This document shows positions 1-8,149 of a stretch of DNA of 64,000 nucleotides, one piece after another. The translations under genes and the position numbers were made by a program. The notes beneath the pieces were generated by a model. That model had not been told where the DNA came from. It made no database searches and saw only the letters and a list, made by a program, of their open reading frames with translations. The stretch is from Arthrobacter ipis (GTDB lineage: Bacteria; Actinomycetota; Actinomycetes; Actinomycetales; Micrococcaceae). Numbering within the stretch: the stretch's first letter is position 1; each line of letters opens with the position of its first letter. The stretch covers positions 229,854 to 293,853 of the forward strand of contig NZ_JAAOXD010000001.1 of NCBI RefSeq assembly GCF_014694315.1. Direction: 5' to 3'.

Positions 1-369
1 CCGGGCGTCAACGTCATTGTGCACCCCGAGTGCCCCATGGAAGTGGTGGACGCAGCCGACTCCGCCGGGTCCACGGACTTCATCCAGAAGGCCATCGCGG
101 CAGCCACCGAGCCCACGGTCTTCGCAATCGGCACCGAGATCAACATGGTGAACCGGCTGGCGGCCCAGTACCCGCAGCACACCATCTTCTGCCTGGACCC
201 GGTCATCTGCCCGTGCAGCACCATGTACCGGATCCACCCTGGCTACCTGGCCTGGGTGCTCGAAGAACTCGTCGCCGGCCGCGTGGTCAACCGCATCACC
301 GTGGACGACGACGTGCAGCAGGACGCCAGGACGGCACTTGAGCGCATGCTCGCCGCCAAGCCCCAATAG
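1..369 (+). CDS. nadA: Quinolinate synthase, C-terminal part (cut by window edge)
   Basis: The reading frame is open from base 1 and ends at TAG 367-369, so only the last 122 residues are present. NadA condenses iminoaspartate with dihydroxyacetone phosphate to quinolinate in the cytoplasm, using a [4Fe-4S] cluster. The fragment shows the HPEC motif and, near its end, CPCSTMYR, which supplies a cluster cysteine in this family. It is followed 10 bases later by nadB, as expected for a NAD biosynthesis operon. The start and promoter lie outside the window. Confidence 0.93.
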   Translation, partial: PGVNVIVHPECPMEVVDAADSAGSTDFIQKAIAAATEPTVFAIGTEINMVNRLAAQYPQHTIFCLDPVICPCSTMYRIHPGYLAWVLEELVAGRVVNRITVDDDVQQDARTALERMLAAKPQ

Positions 370-379
370 GGAGCCCACA

Positions 380-2215
380 ATGACCAGCGAAAACGGAACG
401 GCCGGACGCCGGCGGCTCGCCGTCGTCGGCAGCGGCATCGCCGGCCTCTACGCCGCATTGCTCGCGGCGGAGGCAGGCGCCGACGTGGTGCTGCTGACCA
501 AGGGCGCGCTCGCCGACAGCAACACGTACTTCGCCCAGGGCGGCATTTCCGCAGTCCTCGACGAGCCGGCTCCCGGAGACACCGTGGCCGCCCACATGGC
601 CGACACCCTGAAGGCCGGCGGCGGGCACTGCAACCCGGCGGCTGTCCGGGTACTGTGCACCGAGGCGCGCCGGGACATCGCCGGGCTCGGCCGCTTCGGC
701 GTCCGCTTTGACCTGGACGACGACGGCGACCCCGCCCTGGGTCTCGAGGCCGCCCACTCCGCGCCGCGGATCCTGCACGCCGGCGGCGACGCCACCGGCG
801 CAGGCATCGCCAACGCCCTGATCTGCGCCGTGCTGGCCGCGCAGGCCACGGGCAGGATCCGGCTGCTAGGCCACGCGAGCGTCACTGCCCTCCTCCAGCA
901 GGGCCGGCGGGTCACCGGCGTTGAGTTCCTGCAGGCCGGCCGGCCGGGCAGCATCCGGGCCGACGCGGTGCTGCTGGCCACCGGCGGGGCGGGGCAGCTG
1001 TTCGCACAGACCACCAACCCTGCCGTTGCCACCGCGGACGGCCTGGCCCTCGCCTGGCGCGCCGGTGCTGCCGTCGCCGACCTGGAGTTCTTCCAGTTCC
1101 ACCCCACCTGCCTGGTGAGGCCTGACGGGGGAACTGTCAGGCCGGTCAGGGGATCGAAGTCCGACGACGGCCAGGATCCGTTGCTGATCTCCGAGGCAGT
1201 GCGCGGCGAGGGGGCCATCCTCGTTGACGCCCACGGCCGCCGCTTCCTGCACGCCTACCACCCCGACGCCGAACTCGCCCCGCGCGACGTCGTTTCCCGC
1301 AGTATTGCCCTGCACCTTGCCGCTCTCGGCGACCCCAACGGCCATGTCTACCTGGACGCCCGGGTCATCGAGGACGCCAAGGGAGCAGGGTTCCTCAAGC
1401 GCCGCTTCCCGACCATCACACGGCGCACCCGCGAAGCGGGCATCGACTGGACCCGGGAACTCGTCCCCGTCGCGCCGGCCGCGCACTACTGGATGGGCGG
1501 CGTCACCACCGACCTGCACGGCCGCACCACCGTCCCCGGGCTCTTCGCGGCCGGCGAAGTTGCCTGCACCGGCGTCCAGGGCGCTAACCGGCTGGCTAGT
1601 AATTCGCTGCTGGAGGGGCTGGTGTTCGGGCGGCGGGCTGTTGAAGCGTTCCTTGGTGATTCCTTGGTGACGTCGCGGGCCAGTGCTACTCCGCGTGCTG
1701 TCTCGGCCGCTAGCGGCCTCCCCTTGACGCACGCTTCCGTAGCACTGTCCCGGGACTTCGCGGGGAACGGTCAAACCCCTGACCCCTACCCCGAGATGAT
1801 GGGAAGTGGTCCTGAACTCCGGTCGTCGCAGGGGCTCGACCGGCTGCCCCGAACTGAATCTGTCGATGAGGCGTCCACTGTCTCTGACGGCTTTTCTCGG
1901 GGGGCTTTGCGGCGGTTGATGACTGCCAATGCCGGGGTGCTGCGCAGTGGGGAGCTGCTGCGGGAGGCGGGGGCCGCGCTTGGGGCATGGGCCGCCGTCG
2001 TGCGTCCTGAAACGGTGCCGCAGTCAGCGGACCCGCGGACCCACGAAAACGCCAACCTGCTGCTTGCCGCGCAGCTGCTGGTCCACGCGGCGAGGGAGCG
2101 GCAGGTGTCACTCGGCGCGCATTACCGGGATGACAGCCAGCCGGCAGGTCTTCCAATCCGCGACCTAGACGAAGAATTCAGAATGAGCCCGAAAGCGAGC
2201 CTTGTCCATGACTAG
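380..2215 (+). CDS. nadB: L-aspartate oxidase
   Basis: A flavoenzyme that oxidises L-aspartate to iminoaspartate for NadA. ATG 380 is chosen over an upstream in-frame codon at 338 because it follows the nadA stop and has a GGGAG ribosome site. The FAD-binding GSGIAG motif is at about residues 17-22, the substrate-domain FHPTC at about 243, and the second FAD motif (GEVACTGVQGANRLASNSLLEGL) ends near 416. At about 611 residues it is longer than typical NadB (about 530-550). Two stretches look inserted: residues about 245-267 (a Gly/Arg/Asp-rich loop whose DNA holds an 8-bp inverted repeat at 1119-1143) and about 425-505 (a Ser/Ala/Pro-rich linker before the C-terminal helical domain). The last 8 bases overlap nadC. 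Confidence 0.93.
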   Translation: MTSENGTAGRRRLAVVGSGIAGLYAALLAAEAGADVVLLTKGALADSNTYFAQGGISAVLDEPAPGDTVAAHMADTLKAGGGHCNPAAVRVLCTEARRDIAGLGRFGVRFDLDDDGDPALGLEAAHSAPRILHAGGDATGAGIANALICAVLAAQATGRIRLLGHASVTALLQQGRRVTGVEFLQAGRPGSIRADAVLLATGGAGQLFAQTTNPAVATADGLALAWRAGAAVADLEFFQFHPTCLVRPDGGTVRPVRGSKSDDGQDPLLISEAVRGEGAILVDAHGRRFLHAYHPDAELAPRDVVSRSIALHLAALGDPNGHVYLDARVIEDAKGAGFLKRRFPTITRRTREAGIDWTRELVPVAPAAHYWMGGVTTDLHGRTTVPGLFAAGEVACTGVQGANRLASNSLLEGLVFGRRAVEAFLGDSLVTSRASATPRAVSAASGLPLTHASVALSRDFAGNGQTPDPYPEMMGSGPELRSSQGLDRLPRTESVDEASTVSDGFSRGALRRLMTANAGVLRSGELLREAGAALGAWAAVVRPETVPQSADPRTHENANLLLAAQLLVHAARERQVSLGAHYRDDSQPAGLPIRDLDEEFRMSPKASLVHD

Positions 2216-3080
2216 CCTGACCCTCCCTGCAGCCCCCGTCCGCGAGATCCTGGAGCGGGCCTTCGCGGAGGATGCGCCCAGCGGCGACATCACCTCGCAG
2301 CTGCTGATCCCGGCCGAGGCCAGCGCCACCGCGGTGCTCAACGCCCGCGCCCCGGGCGTCTTCAGCGGCGGCAGCGTGTTCCGTGACGCCATGCTGATGG
2401 TGGACCCCGACACACAGGTGGAGCTGCTCGTGGCCGACGGCGAGGCGTTCACCGCCGGAACAAAGCTCGCACGGGTGACCGGCCGGGCGCGCAGCGTGCT
2501 GCTGGCCGAGCGGGTCGGCCTAAACCTGGCACAGCGGATGAGTGCCATCGCCACCAAGACGGCCGAATTTGTGGCACTGGCCGCCGGCACCAAGGCCCGT
2601 ATCACGGACACCCGCAAGACCACCCCCGGCCTGCGGGTCCTGGAACGGTACGCCGTCCGCTGCGGCGGCGGCGCCAACCACCGGTACAGCCTTTCCGACG
2701 CCGTGCTGGCCAAGGACAACCACCTGGCCGTCATGACCGGTGGAGACCCGGCACGGCTGACCGCCCTCCTCGCGGACGCGAAGGCCCAGCTGGGACACAC
2801 CACGCATTTCGAGGTGGAGGTGGACAGCGCCGAACAGATCGAACCCGTCCTGGCCGCCGGGGTGGACACCATCATGCTGGACAACTTCAGCCTGGAGGAA
2901 CTCCGTGCCGGTGTCCGACAGGTCGCCGGGAGGGCCGTCGTGGAGGCCAGCGGCAACGTCAACCTTCGCACCGTGGCGGACATCGCCGCCGCAGGCGTGG
3001 ACGTCATCTCCGTCGGGGCCCTGACGCACAGCGTCACGGCCCTGGACCTCGGCCTGGACGTCGAACTGACAGTGGGGTGA
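2208..3080 (+). CDS. nadC: Nicotinate-nucleotide pyrophosphorylase (carboxylating)
   Basis: Converts quinolinate and PRPP to nicotinate mononucleotide, CO2 and PPi, the step that links the NadA/NadB product to NAD. Family motifs are clear: TRKTTPG at about residue 134, GGGANHR at about 153 and KDNH at about 169, then EVEVDS and MLDNF in the C-terminal barrel. The length of 290 residues is normal. ATG 2208 overlaps the end of nadB by 8 bases, which points to translational coupling; a TTG two codons upstream (2202) is an alternative start. Confidence 0.94.
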   Translation: MTSLTLPAAPVREILERAFAEDAPSGDITSQLLIPAEASATAVLNARAPGVFSGGSVFRDAMLMVDPDTQVELLVADGEAFTAGTKLARVTGRARSVLLAERVGLNLAQRMSAIATKTAEFVALAAGTKARITDTRKTTPGLRVLERYAVRCGGGANHRYSLSDAVLAKDNHLAVMTGGDPARLTALLADAKAQLGHTTHFEVEVDSAEQIEPVLAAGVDTIMLDNFSLEELRAGVRQVAGRAVVEASGNVNLRTVADIAAAGVDVISVGALTHSVTALDLGLDVELTVG

Positions 3081-3087
3081 GCACACC

Positions 3088-4254
3088 ATGATCTTCCTGG
3101 ACGCAGCAGCCACAACACCCGTCCGCCGGGAGGTGCTGGAGGCCATGTGGCCCTACCTCACCGGCGAATTCGGCAACCCGTCAAGCCACCACTCGCTCGG
3201 CGACTCCGCCGCGCGGGCACTCGCGGATGCCCGGAAGACCGTGGCCGCGGTGCTGGGCTGCAGGCCCGGGGAGATCACCTTCACCTCCGGCGGCACGGAG
3301 GCGGACAACCTCGCCGTCAAGGGGATTGCCCTGGCTCGGCAGGCCGCGGACCCGGCGCTGAACCGGGTGGTGATCAGCGCCGTCGAGCACCCTGCCGTGG
3401 AGGAATCCGCACGGTACCTGGAACGCTTGCACGGCTTCACCTTGGACGTCGTGCCCGTCGACGGGAACGGAACCGTGACCCCGGAGGCACTCGCCGCGGT
3501 GCTGCGGGACGAAACCGCGCTGGTCAGCATCATGTACGCCAACAACGAGGTGGGGACTGTCCAGCCGGTGGCTGAACTGGCGGACCTGGCGCGGGGGCGG
3601 GGGATCCCCTTCCACACCGACGCCGTGCAGGCCGCCGGCTGGCTGCCGCTTGATGTGCGGGCGCTCGGTGTGGACGCGCTGAGCATCTCCGGGCACAAGC
3701 TCGGGGCGCCCAAGGGCAACGGGGTCCTGTTCGTTCGCGGCCGGACCCGGATTGAGCCCCTGGTGCATGGCGGCGGGCAGGAACGCGGCCGGCGCTCCGG
3801 GACCGAAAACGTTGCGGGCGCCGTGGCCCTGGCCACCGCCCTCACCCTGGCCCACGCCGACCAGTCCGCGCTCGCGGCCCGCGTCACGCGCCTGCGCGAC
3901 CGTTTTATTGCCGCCGTGCTGGGCAGCATTCCGGGTGCGCTGCTGACCGGCCATCCGTCCGAGCGGCTGCCCTCCGTGGCGTCGTTCTGCTTCCCCGGCA
4001 CCAGCGGAGAATCCGTGCTCCTGGAACTCGAGCGACAGGGCGTGGTGTGCTCCAGCGGCTCGGCGTGCGCGGCCGGCTCGGATGCGCCGTCGCCGGTGCT
4101 GGTGGCACTCGGCATCGAAACGGAGGTGGCACAGACCGCCGTGCGGTTCAGCTTTGATTCCTCGGTGACCGCCGCCAACCTGGAGGCAGCAGCCGCGGCG
4201 GTGGCAGCCGCCGTCGGAAGCATCCGGAACCTGGGCGGCGTGCCGGTCAGCTAG
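3088..4254 (+). CDS. Cysteine desulfurase, NifS/IscS-like
   Basis: A class V PLP aminotransferase fold that takes sulfur from cysteine. SGHK at about residue 204 gives the PLP lysine, and CSSGSAC near 321-327 gives the catalytic cysteine loop. The length of 388 residues is usual. It starts 7 bases after nadC, so it is probably co-transcribed with nadABC. NadA needs a [4Fe-4S] cluster, so a dedicated sulfur donor for NadA is a reasonable inference; similar nad-linked desulfurases exist in other bacteria. Its last 8 bases overlap the convergent gene on the minus strand. I leave the symbol empty because nifS and iscS paralogues cannot be told apart here. Confidence 0.88.
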   Translation: MIFLDAAATTPVRREVLEAMWPYLTGEFGNPSSHHSLGDSAARALADARKTVAAVLGCRPGEITFTSGGTEADNLAVKGIALARQAADPALNRVVISAVEHPAVEESARYLERLHGFTLDVVPVDGNGTVTPEALAAVLRDETALVSIMYANNEVGTVQPVAELADLARGRGIPFHTDAVQAAGWLPLDVRALGVDALSISGHKLGAPKGNGVLFVRGRTRIEPLVHGGGQERGRRSGTENVAGAVALATALTLAHADQSALAARVTRLRDRFIAAVLGSIPGALLTGHPSERLPSVASFCFPGTSGESVLLELERQGVVCSSGSACAAGSDAPSPVLVALGIETEVAQTAVRFSFDSSVTAANLEAAAAAVAAAVGSIRNLGGVPVS

Positions 4255-5131
4255 CAGCTGTGACGGGGTTGGAAAGCTCTCCGATCCCGCCCACCCGGCA
4301 GGTGACGGTGTCGCCCGGCTGGATGCCGGCGCTCGCCGCCGGGAACCCGGTGAGCACCAGGTCGCCGGGGTGCAGGGTCATGAACGACGTCAGGTAGACC
4401 AGGATCTCATCCACCTTCCAGCCCAAGTCCGCGGTGCTGGCCGTGGGCAGCTCGGTGCCGTTATGGACGACGCCGACAGGCAGGTCCGCATCGTCCAGCC
4501 CGGTGACGATCCAGGGGCCGGCCGGCGTGAAGGTGTCCTGGCTCTTGGCGCTCAGCCAGAGCTCATCGGACTTTTGCAGCTTGCGTGCGGTGACGTCGTT
4601 GCCGATGCTGTAGCCCAGGACCGCCGTCCGTGCGTTGCCGAGGGTCAGGTTTTTTGCTGTCCGGCCGACGACGACGGCCAGTTCCGCCTCCGGCTCCACC
4701 AGTCCGATTCCGGCCGGCAGCTCAATCGCGTCGCCCGGGCCGATCACGCTGGTGGCTGCCTTGTGGAAGGCCTGTGCGGGAAGGTCCCGGCCGGCCGGCC
4801 CGGTGTTGTGGGCCATCCCGAGGACGTTGGCCGGCACGCTTGGCGCCAGGAACGTGAAGCTGTCCTCGGAGACCTCAGCGCCGGGTTCCCATCCCTTGCG
4901 GCGGGCGCTGCCGGCATTGGCGCGCGAGCCGGGGAAGGGGGACTCCACCACGGTCCACGTCCGTCCCGGAGTGCCCGCGAAGTCCGCGGCGTCGTTGGCC
5001 ACGAAGAAATGTTCGGGCAGCGGTGCTTGGTCCGTGTCTGTGTCTGTGTCTGTGTTTGGGGACGGGGTCGGCGACGGGGCAGGGGCGAGGGGGCGGACGC
5101 GGGCGATCCGCCGCGGGGGAGCTGGGGTCAT
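4247..5131 (-). CDS. Fumarylacetoacetate hydrolase-family protein
   Basis: The C-terminal two thirds match the FAH fold: EAELAVVVG, GYSIGNDVTARKLQ, LVLTGFPAAS and GDTVTCRVGGIGELSNPV. Members are metal-dependent hydrolases, decarboxylases or isomerases of small diketo acids; the substrate cannot be read from sequence. The N-terminus is unusual: a Pro/Ala-rich run followed by alternating Thr and Asp residues encoded by a GTGTCT hexamer repeat at 5034-5057. This could be an unstructured tail, or the true start could be further in, although no better ATG precedes the conserved region. It lies 46 bases downstream of the DUF1684 gene on the same strand. Confidence 0.82.
   Translation of the reverse strand: MTPAPPRRIARVRPLAPAPSPTPSPNTDTDTDTDQAPLPEHFFVANDAADFAGTPGRTWTVVESPFPGSRANAGSARRKGWEPGAEVSEDSFTFLAPSVPANVLGMAHNTGPAGRDLPAQAFHKAATSVIGPGDAIELPAGIGLVEPEAELAVVVGRTAKNLTLGNARTAVLGYSIGNDVTARKLQKSDELWLSAKSQDTFTPAGPWIVTGLDDADLPVGVVHNGTELPTASTADLGWKVDEILVYLTSFMTLHPGDLVLTGFPAASAGIQPGDTVTCRVGGIGELSNPVTAAS
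5034..5057. repeat. GTGTCT hexamer microsatellite inside a gene
   Basis: Three perfect GTGTCT units are followed by GTGTTT. In the overlapping minus-strand gene they encode alternating Asp and Thr. Because the unit is 6 bases, slippage would change protein length by whole residue pairs without a frameshift. Confidence 0.85.
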
Positions 5132-5177
5132 TCAGCCATCGTATGTGCGGGGCGGAGCGGCCCCGAACTGCGTGACG

Positions 5178-5840
5178 TCAGTACAGCTCGCCGACGGGGA
5201 TCTCCACGGCCAGCCGGTTGGCGGGGCCGGCGAGGGGGCAGGCCCAGGCCTCGTTGTAGGCGCACGAGGGGTTGTAGGCGAAGTTGAAGTCCAGAACGTA
5301 CTGGGCGTCGGGCCCGGAGCCGCGGACGCCGTGGAACGCGCCCTTGATGGTATCCAGGAGATAGCGGCCGGCGCCGTAGCTTCCGCCGGGCTTTCCGGCG
5401 GTGGCGTCGCGGAACGGGACGAAGATCCCGCCGCCGTAGCCCATCAGCTTCCACACGGCCAACTGTCCCATCTCTGGAAGGTCGAACGTTCCCAGCCGGA
5501 CAAACCTCACCAACCCGTCCGTCCCTGTTTCGACGGTCATTTCCCGCCCGGCGCCCTCCTTGGTCAGGGGTACGTAGAAGCGGTAGATGGGATCGTAGTC
5601 TGCCGTCTTGAGTCCGTAAAAGGACGCCTTGGCCTCGGCCGTCAGGGCCGACGCGGCATGAGTCCCGAACATGCGGTCGCGCTCCTGGCGCCAGTAGGCG
5701 TGCGCTTCCTCAGGGCTGTCTGCGGCGATCTTGCGCACTGTGTCGTAGAGGGCGAAGGTCCGCAGCCGCCAGTCGGCAATGTCAAGGGCGGACATGTTCG
5801 CCAGCGTCTGCTCTGCTTCGTCCAGCTCATGTTCGTCCAT
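5178..5840 (-). CDS. DUF1684 domain protein
   Basis: A 220-residue soluble protein without signal peptide. Family features include WRLRTFALYDTVR near the N-terminus, YGLKTADYDPIYRFYVPL in the middle, and the conserved C-terminal FNFAYNPSCAYNEAWACPL followed by NRLAVEIPVGE. The biochemical role of the family is not established. On its own strand, TAGGCT (5852-5847) stands six bases before the ATG, the spacing expected for a leaderless mRNA. The same hexamer drives the divergent lipoprotein gene. The FAH-family gene downstream may be co-transcribed. Confidence 0.85.
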   Translation of the reverse strand: MDEHELDEAEQTLANMSALDIADWRLRTFALYDTVRKIAADSPEEAHAYWRQERDRMFGTHAASALTAEAKASFYGLKTADYDPIYRFYVPLTKEGAGREMTVETGTDGLVRFVRLGTFDLPEMGQLAVWKLMGYGGGIFVPFRDATAGKPGGSYGAGRYLLDTIKGAFHGVRGSGPDAQYVLDFNFAYNPSCAYNEAWACPLAGPANRLAVEIPVGELY

Positions 5841-5912
5841 GACCTCAGCCTAGTTGCTAATTCATCGCCGAAACGCTGCCCGGCAACCCCCTGACGGGCC
5901 CGGCGTCCCGGC

Positions 5913-5918
5913 TAGGCT
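5913..5918 (+). promoter_or_regulatory. -10 element of a leaderless promoter
   Basis: TAGGCT lies six bases before the ATG at 5925, so the mRNA would start at or next to the start codon. No separate ribosome site is needed. An identical hexamer on the other strand (5852-5847) has the same spacing to the DUF1684 gene, so this 84-base gap holds a divergent pair. Confidence 0.5.
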
Positions 5919-5924
5919 GGAGCG

Positions 5925-6713
5925 ATGACAGGGATCACCGCCTCTGGACGTACCGGGCTCACCGCCGTCGTGCTGTTGACGGCGGGACTGATGGCCGGCT
6001 GCAGCAGCGACGGCAAGGGTGCGCCCGCCTGGACGGCGGAGCCGGGCACGAGCCCGGCGAGCGGGGCGGCCTCGGGGCCCGCGAGTCCCTCCGCCACTGC
6101 ATCCGGCGGCGCCTCTGCGACGGCCGGTGCCACGGCAGCGGCATGGAAGGTCTTCACCGACCCTGCCAAGACCGTGAGCTTCGAGCTTCCGCAGGACTGG
6201 ATTGCCCAGTCCGTGGGACCGGACAAGGGGACCCTTCCCGGCGCAGTGAAGATCGAGGTCAAGGACGCGGAAGGCACCTATCTGGCCACCCTGCAGACCG
6301 GGCTGCCGGAGGCAGCGGCAGCCACGTGTGCCGCCTCCGCCCGCAAATCCTACGTCGTCGTCAGCAGTGTCCCTGTCGAGCTGCCGCACAGCGGCGGGCA
6401 GGGGACCATCGACCCGCACGTGGTGTTCAGGGTGATGCAGGGCTACCGCTACTTCGGCTCCTACGGCATCACCAACTTGGTGGGCGGCGCCGATTCCAAA
6501 GCCTGCCAGCTGCAGAACGTGGTCCAGGGCCTGGCTGGCAAGGGGAACTACTCGTTCAGCGACGTGCGCTCCCTGAAGGCGTTTGCGCCGGATGAAAAGG
6601 TGGCCCCTGCCAAGGCCTTCGACACGCTTGACCAGGCCGCCGGCTACGTCAACGGGGGCTCCGAATTCGCCAATGTCCAGCGGATGCTAATGTCTCTGAA
6701 GATCAAAAACTAG
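5925..6713 (+). CDS. Putative lipoprotein of unknown function
   Basis: 262 residues. A basic N-terminus, a hydrophobic stretch and the lipobox LMAGC near residue 25 predict export and lipidation. A Ser/Ala/Gly/Thr-rich linker (about residues 30-68) then leads to a folded domain beginning WKVFTDPAKTVSFELPQDW, a pattern seen in other actinobacterial surface lipoproteins. I do not recognise a named family. The domain holds single cysteines in CAASARK and ACQLQN that might pair outside the cell. The start is fixed by the TAGGCT element six bases upstream. Confidence 0.75.
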   Translation: MTGITASGRTGLTAVVLLTAGLMAGCSSDGKGAPAWTAEPGTSPASGAASGPASPSATASGGASATAGATAAAWKVFTDPAKTVSFELPQDWIAQSVGPDKGTLPGAVKIEVKDAEGTYLATLQTGLPEAAAATCAASARKSYVVVSSVPVELPHSGGQGTIDPHVVFRVMQGYRYFGSYGITNLVGGADSKACQLQNVVQGLAGKGNYSFSDVRSLKAFAPDEKVAPAKAFDTLDQAAGYVNGGSEFANVQRMLMSLKIKN

Positions 6714-6786
6714 TCCTGCTGCGCCTCCGGCACATCCCCCGTCCGCAGCCGCGACTGGCTGACGCCGCCTCACACCCCGGAGACCC

Positions 6787-7593
6787 ATGGAACGAACTGT
6801 TGCTGCCCGCCTGGTATTCAAGACCGTGGCCGACACAAAGGTGGCGATGGCCATCTCCGTGGCGAGGAACGCCGGCTACACGTCCTTCGAGGAAAACCTC
6901 AGCGTAACGGCGGCCCGGGAACAGGTTCCGCTGACTGAGCTATCGGACCACCACGGCGGCAGGTTCCACTACATGGAGTTCGCCGAGCCAACGGAGGTCA
7001 CGGTGGATTATTCGGCGACCGTTGCAGGCCGTGCCGAGCCCGAGGAGCCCTCCCTGATGGAGCTGATCCGCTACGTCCGGCCCAGCCGTTACGCGGAGTC
7101 CGACCGGCTGCTCCCCACGTCGTATGCGGAGTTCGGCGGACTCCAGGGGGAGGAGCTCCTGCACGCCGTCCGCAACTGGGTGTTCAACGAACTGCGCTAC
7201 GTCAGCGGCTCCTCCCGGGGAACCGACGGAGCTGTGGAGACCCTCCTGAACCGGCGGGGCGTCTGCCGGGACTATGCGCACCTGGCCATCTCGCTGCTGC
7301 GCGCCAAGAACGTGCCTGCCCGGCTGGTGGCCGTGTATGCGCCGGGCCTTTCCCCGATGGACTTCCATGCCGTGGCTGAGGCCCATGTCAGCGGGGGGTG
7401 GCACGTGATTGACCCCACCGGCCTCGCGCCCAGGGGGGCCATGCTGCGCATCACGGCCGGGCGCGACTCCTCGGACACGGCGTTCCTGTCCACCGTGGGT
7501 GGAAGCCTGTCCCTCCGGGAGATCCGCGTCATGGCCACGGTGAACGGAGACCTGCCGGCGGAGGATCCGGACAAGCTGGCAGTCATCGGCTGA
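6787..7593 (+). CDS. Transglutaminase-like cysteine protease-fold protein
   Basis: The core shows the Cys-His-Asp triad of the transglutaminase-like superfamily: Cys in RRGVCRDYAHL at about residue 160, His in MDFHAVAEAHV at about 194 and Asp in HVIDPTG at about 209. An N-terminal beta-rich domain of about 90 residues precedes it, as in bacterial transglutaminase-like proteins of this length (268). No signal peptide is evident, so it is probably cytoplasmic. Members act as proteases or peptide-modifying enzymes; the substrate is unknown. It converges with the marR gene. Confidence 0.85.
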   Translation: MERTVAARLVFKTVADTKVAMAISVARNAGYTSFEENLSVTAAREQVPLTELSDHHGGRFHYMEFAEPTEVTVDYSATVAGRAEPEEPSLMELIRYVRPSRYAESDRLLPTSYAEFGGLQGEELLHAVRNWVFNELRYVSGSSRGTDGAVETLLNRRGVCRDYAHLAISLLRAKNVPARLVAVYAPGLSPMDFHAVAEAHVSGGWHVIDPTGLAPRGAMLRITAGRDSSDTAFLSTVGGSLSLREIRVMATVNGDLPAEDPDKLAVIG

Positions 7594-7615
7594 CCGGAAC
7601 TGCCCGCTTAACTGG

Positions 7616-7698
7616 CGTCCCGCCGTCGGCCGTCCGACGGCGGGACGGCCACCTGCCGTCCCGCTAACGGGACGGCAGCTGCTAACGGGACGGCAGCG
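7616..7698. terminator. Convergent terminator region with 18-bp tandem repeat
   Basis: Two hairpins lie between convergent genes. One has CGTCCCGCCGTCGG arms at 7616-7629 and 7634-7647. The other has perfect 11-base arms (CTGCCGTCCCG) at 7653-7663 and 7668-7678. The sequence GCTAACGGGACGGCAGCT occurs twice in tandem (7663-7680, 7681-7698). The second copy contains the stop codon of the marR gene, so the first is a duplicate of its last codons. No long T run follows either stem. Confidence 0.65.
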
Positions 7699-8149
7699 AA
7701 GCGCGCAGCTTCTCCGTAAGGCGGAGCAGCTCCCGTTGCTCCGCCGCCGTCAGCGCCGGGGCAACGAGCTCGGCGATGTCCCGCACGTGCTCCCGGCCGA
7801 TCTCCTTCTGCAGCGCCGCGCCCTCCTCAGTCAGCTTCAGCAGCACGCCCCGGCCGTCGTTCGGGGCCGGCTGGCGCTCCACCAAGCCGCGTTTCTCCAG
7901 CCGGTCCACCAGCCTGCTCAGGCTGGACTGGCTCAGGAGCACGTTGTCGTTCAGTTCGTTCAGGCGCAGCCAGCCGGACGGGCATCGCGACAGTGTGAAC
8001 AGTACGTCGTACTCGTTCACCGCCAGGTCCCGAAAGGCAGGGCCGGACTGCAGCCGCCGCATCACCGCCACCTGCGCGCGGAACAGCGACTCCCAGGTTT
8101 CCGCCGCCAGCCGGACGGCGGACGTCCCCGACGCTGTCCGGGGTGTCAT
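7682..8149 (-). CDS. MarR-family transcriptional regulator
   Basis: 155 residues with the winged-helix pattern of MarR proteins: LNELNDNVLLSQSSLSRLVDRLEKRGLVER for the recognition helix and NDGRGVLLKLTEEG for the wing. MarR dimers bind palindromes and often respond to small phenolic or oxidant ligands. Its start overlaps the stop of the upstream oxidoreductase by 4 bases (8146-8149), so the two form an operon. The perfect palindrome at 9315-9332 is a good candidate operator for autoregulation of the pair. Confidence 0.88.
   Translation of the reverse strand: MTPRTASGTSAVRLAAETWESLFRAQVAVMRRLQSGPAFRDLAVNEYDVLFTLSRCPSGWLRLNELNDNVLLSQSSLSRLVDRLEKRGLVERQPAPNDGRGVLLKLTEEGAALQKEIGREHVRDIAELVAPALTAAEQRELLRLTEKLRASLPSR

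Noticed and set aside
866..1774. Long minus-strand open frame opposite nadB
   Set aside because: It is a GC-rich shadow frame of a well-supported gene; its product has no recognisable motif.
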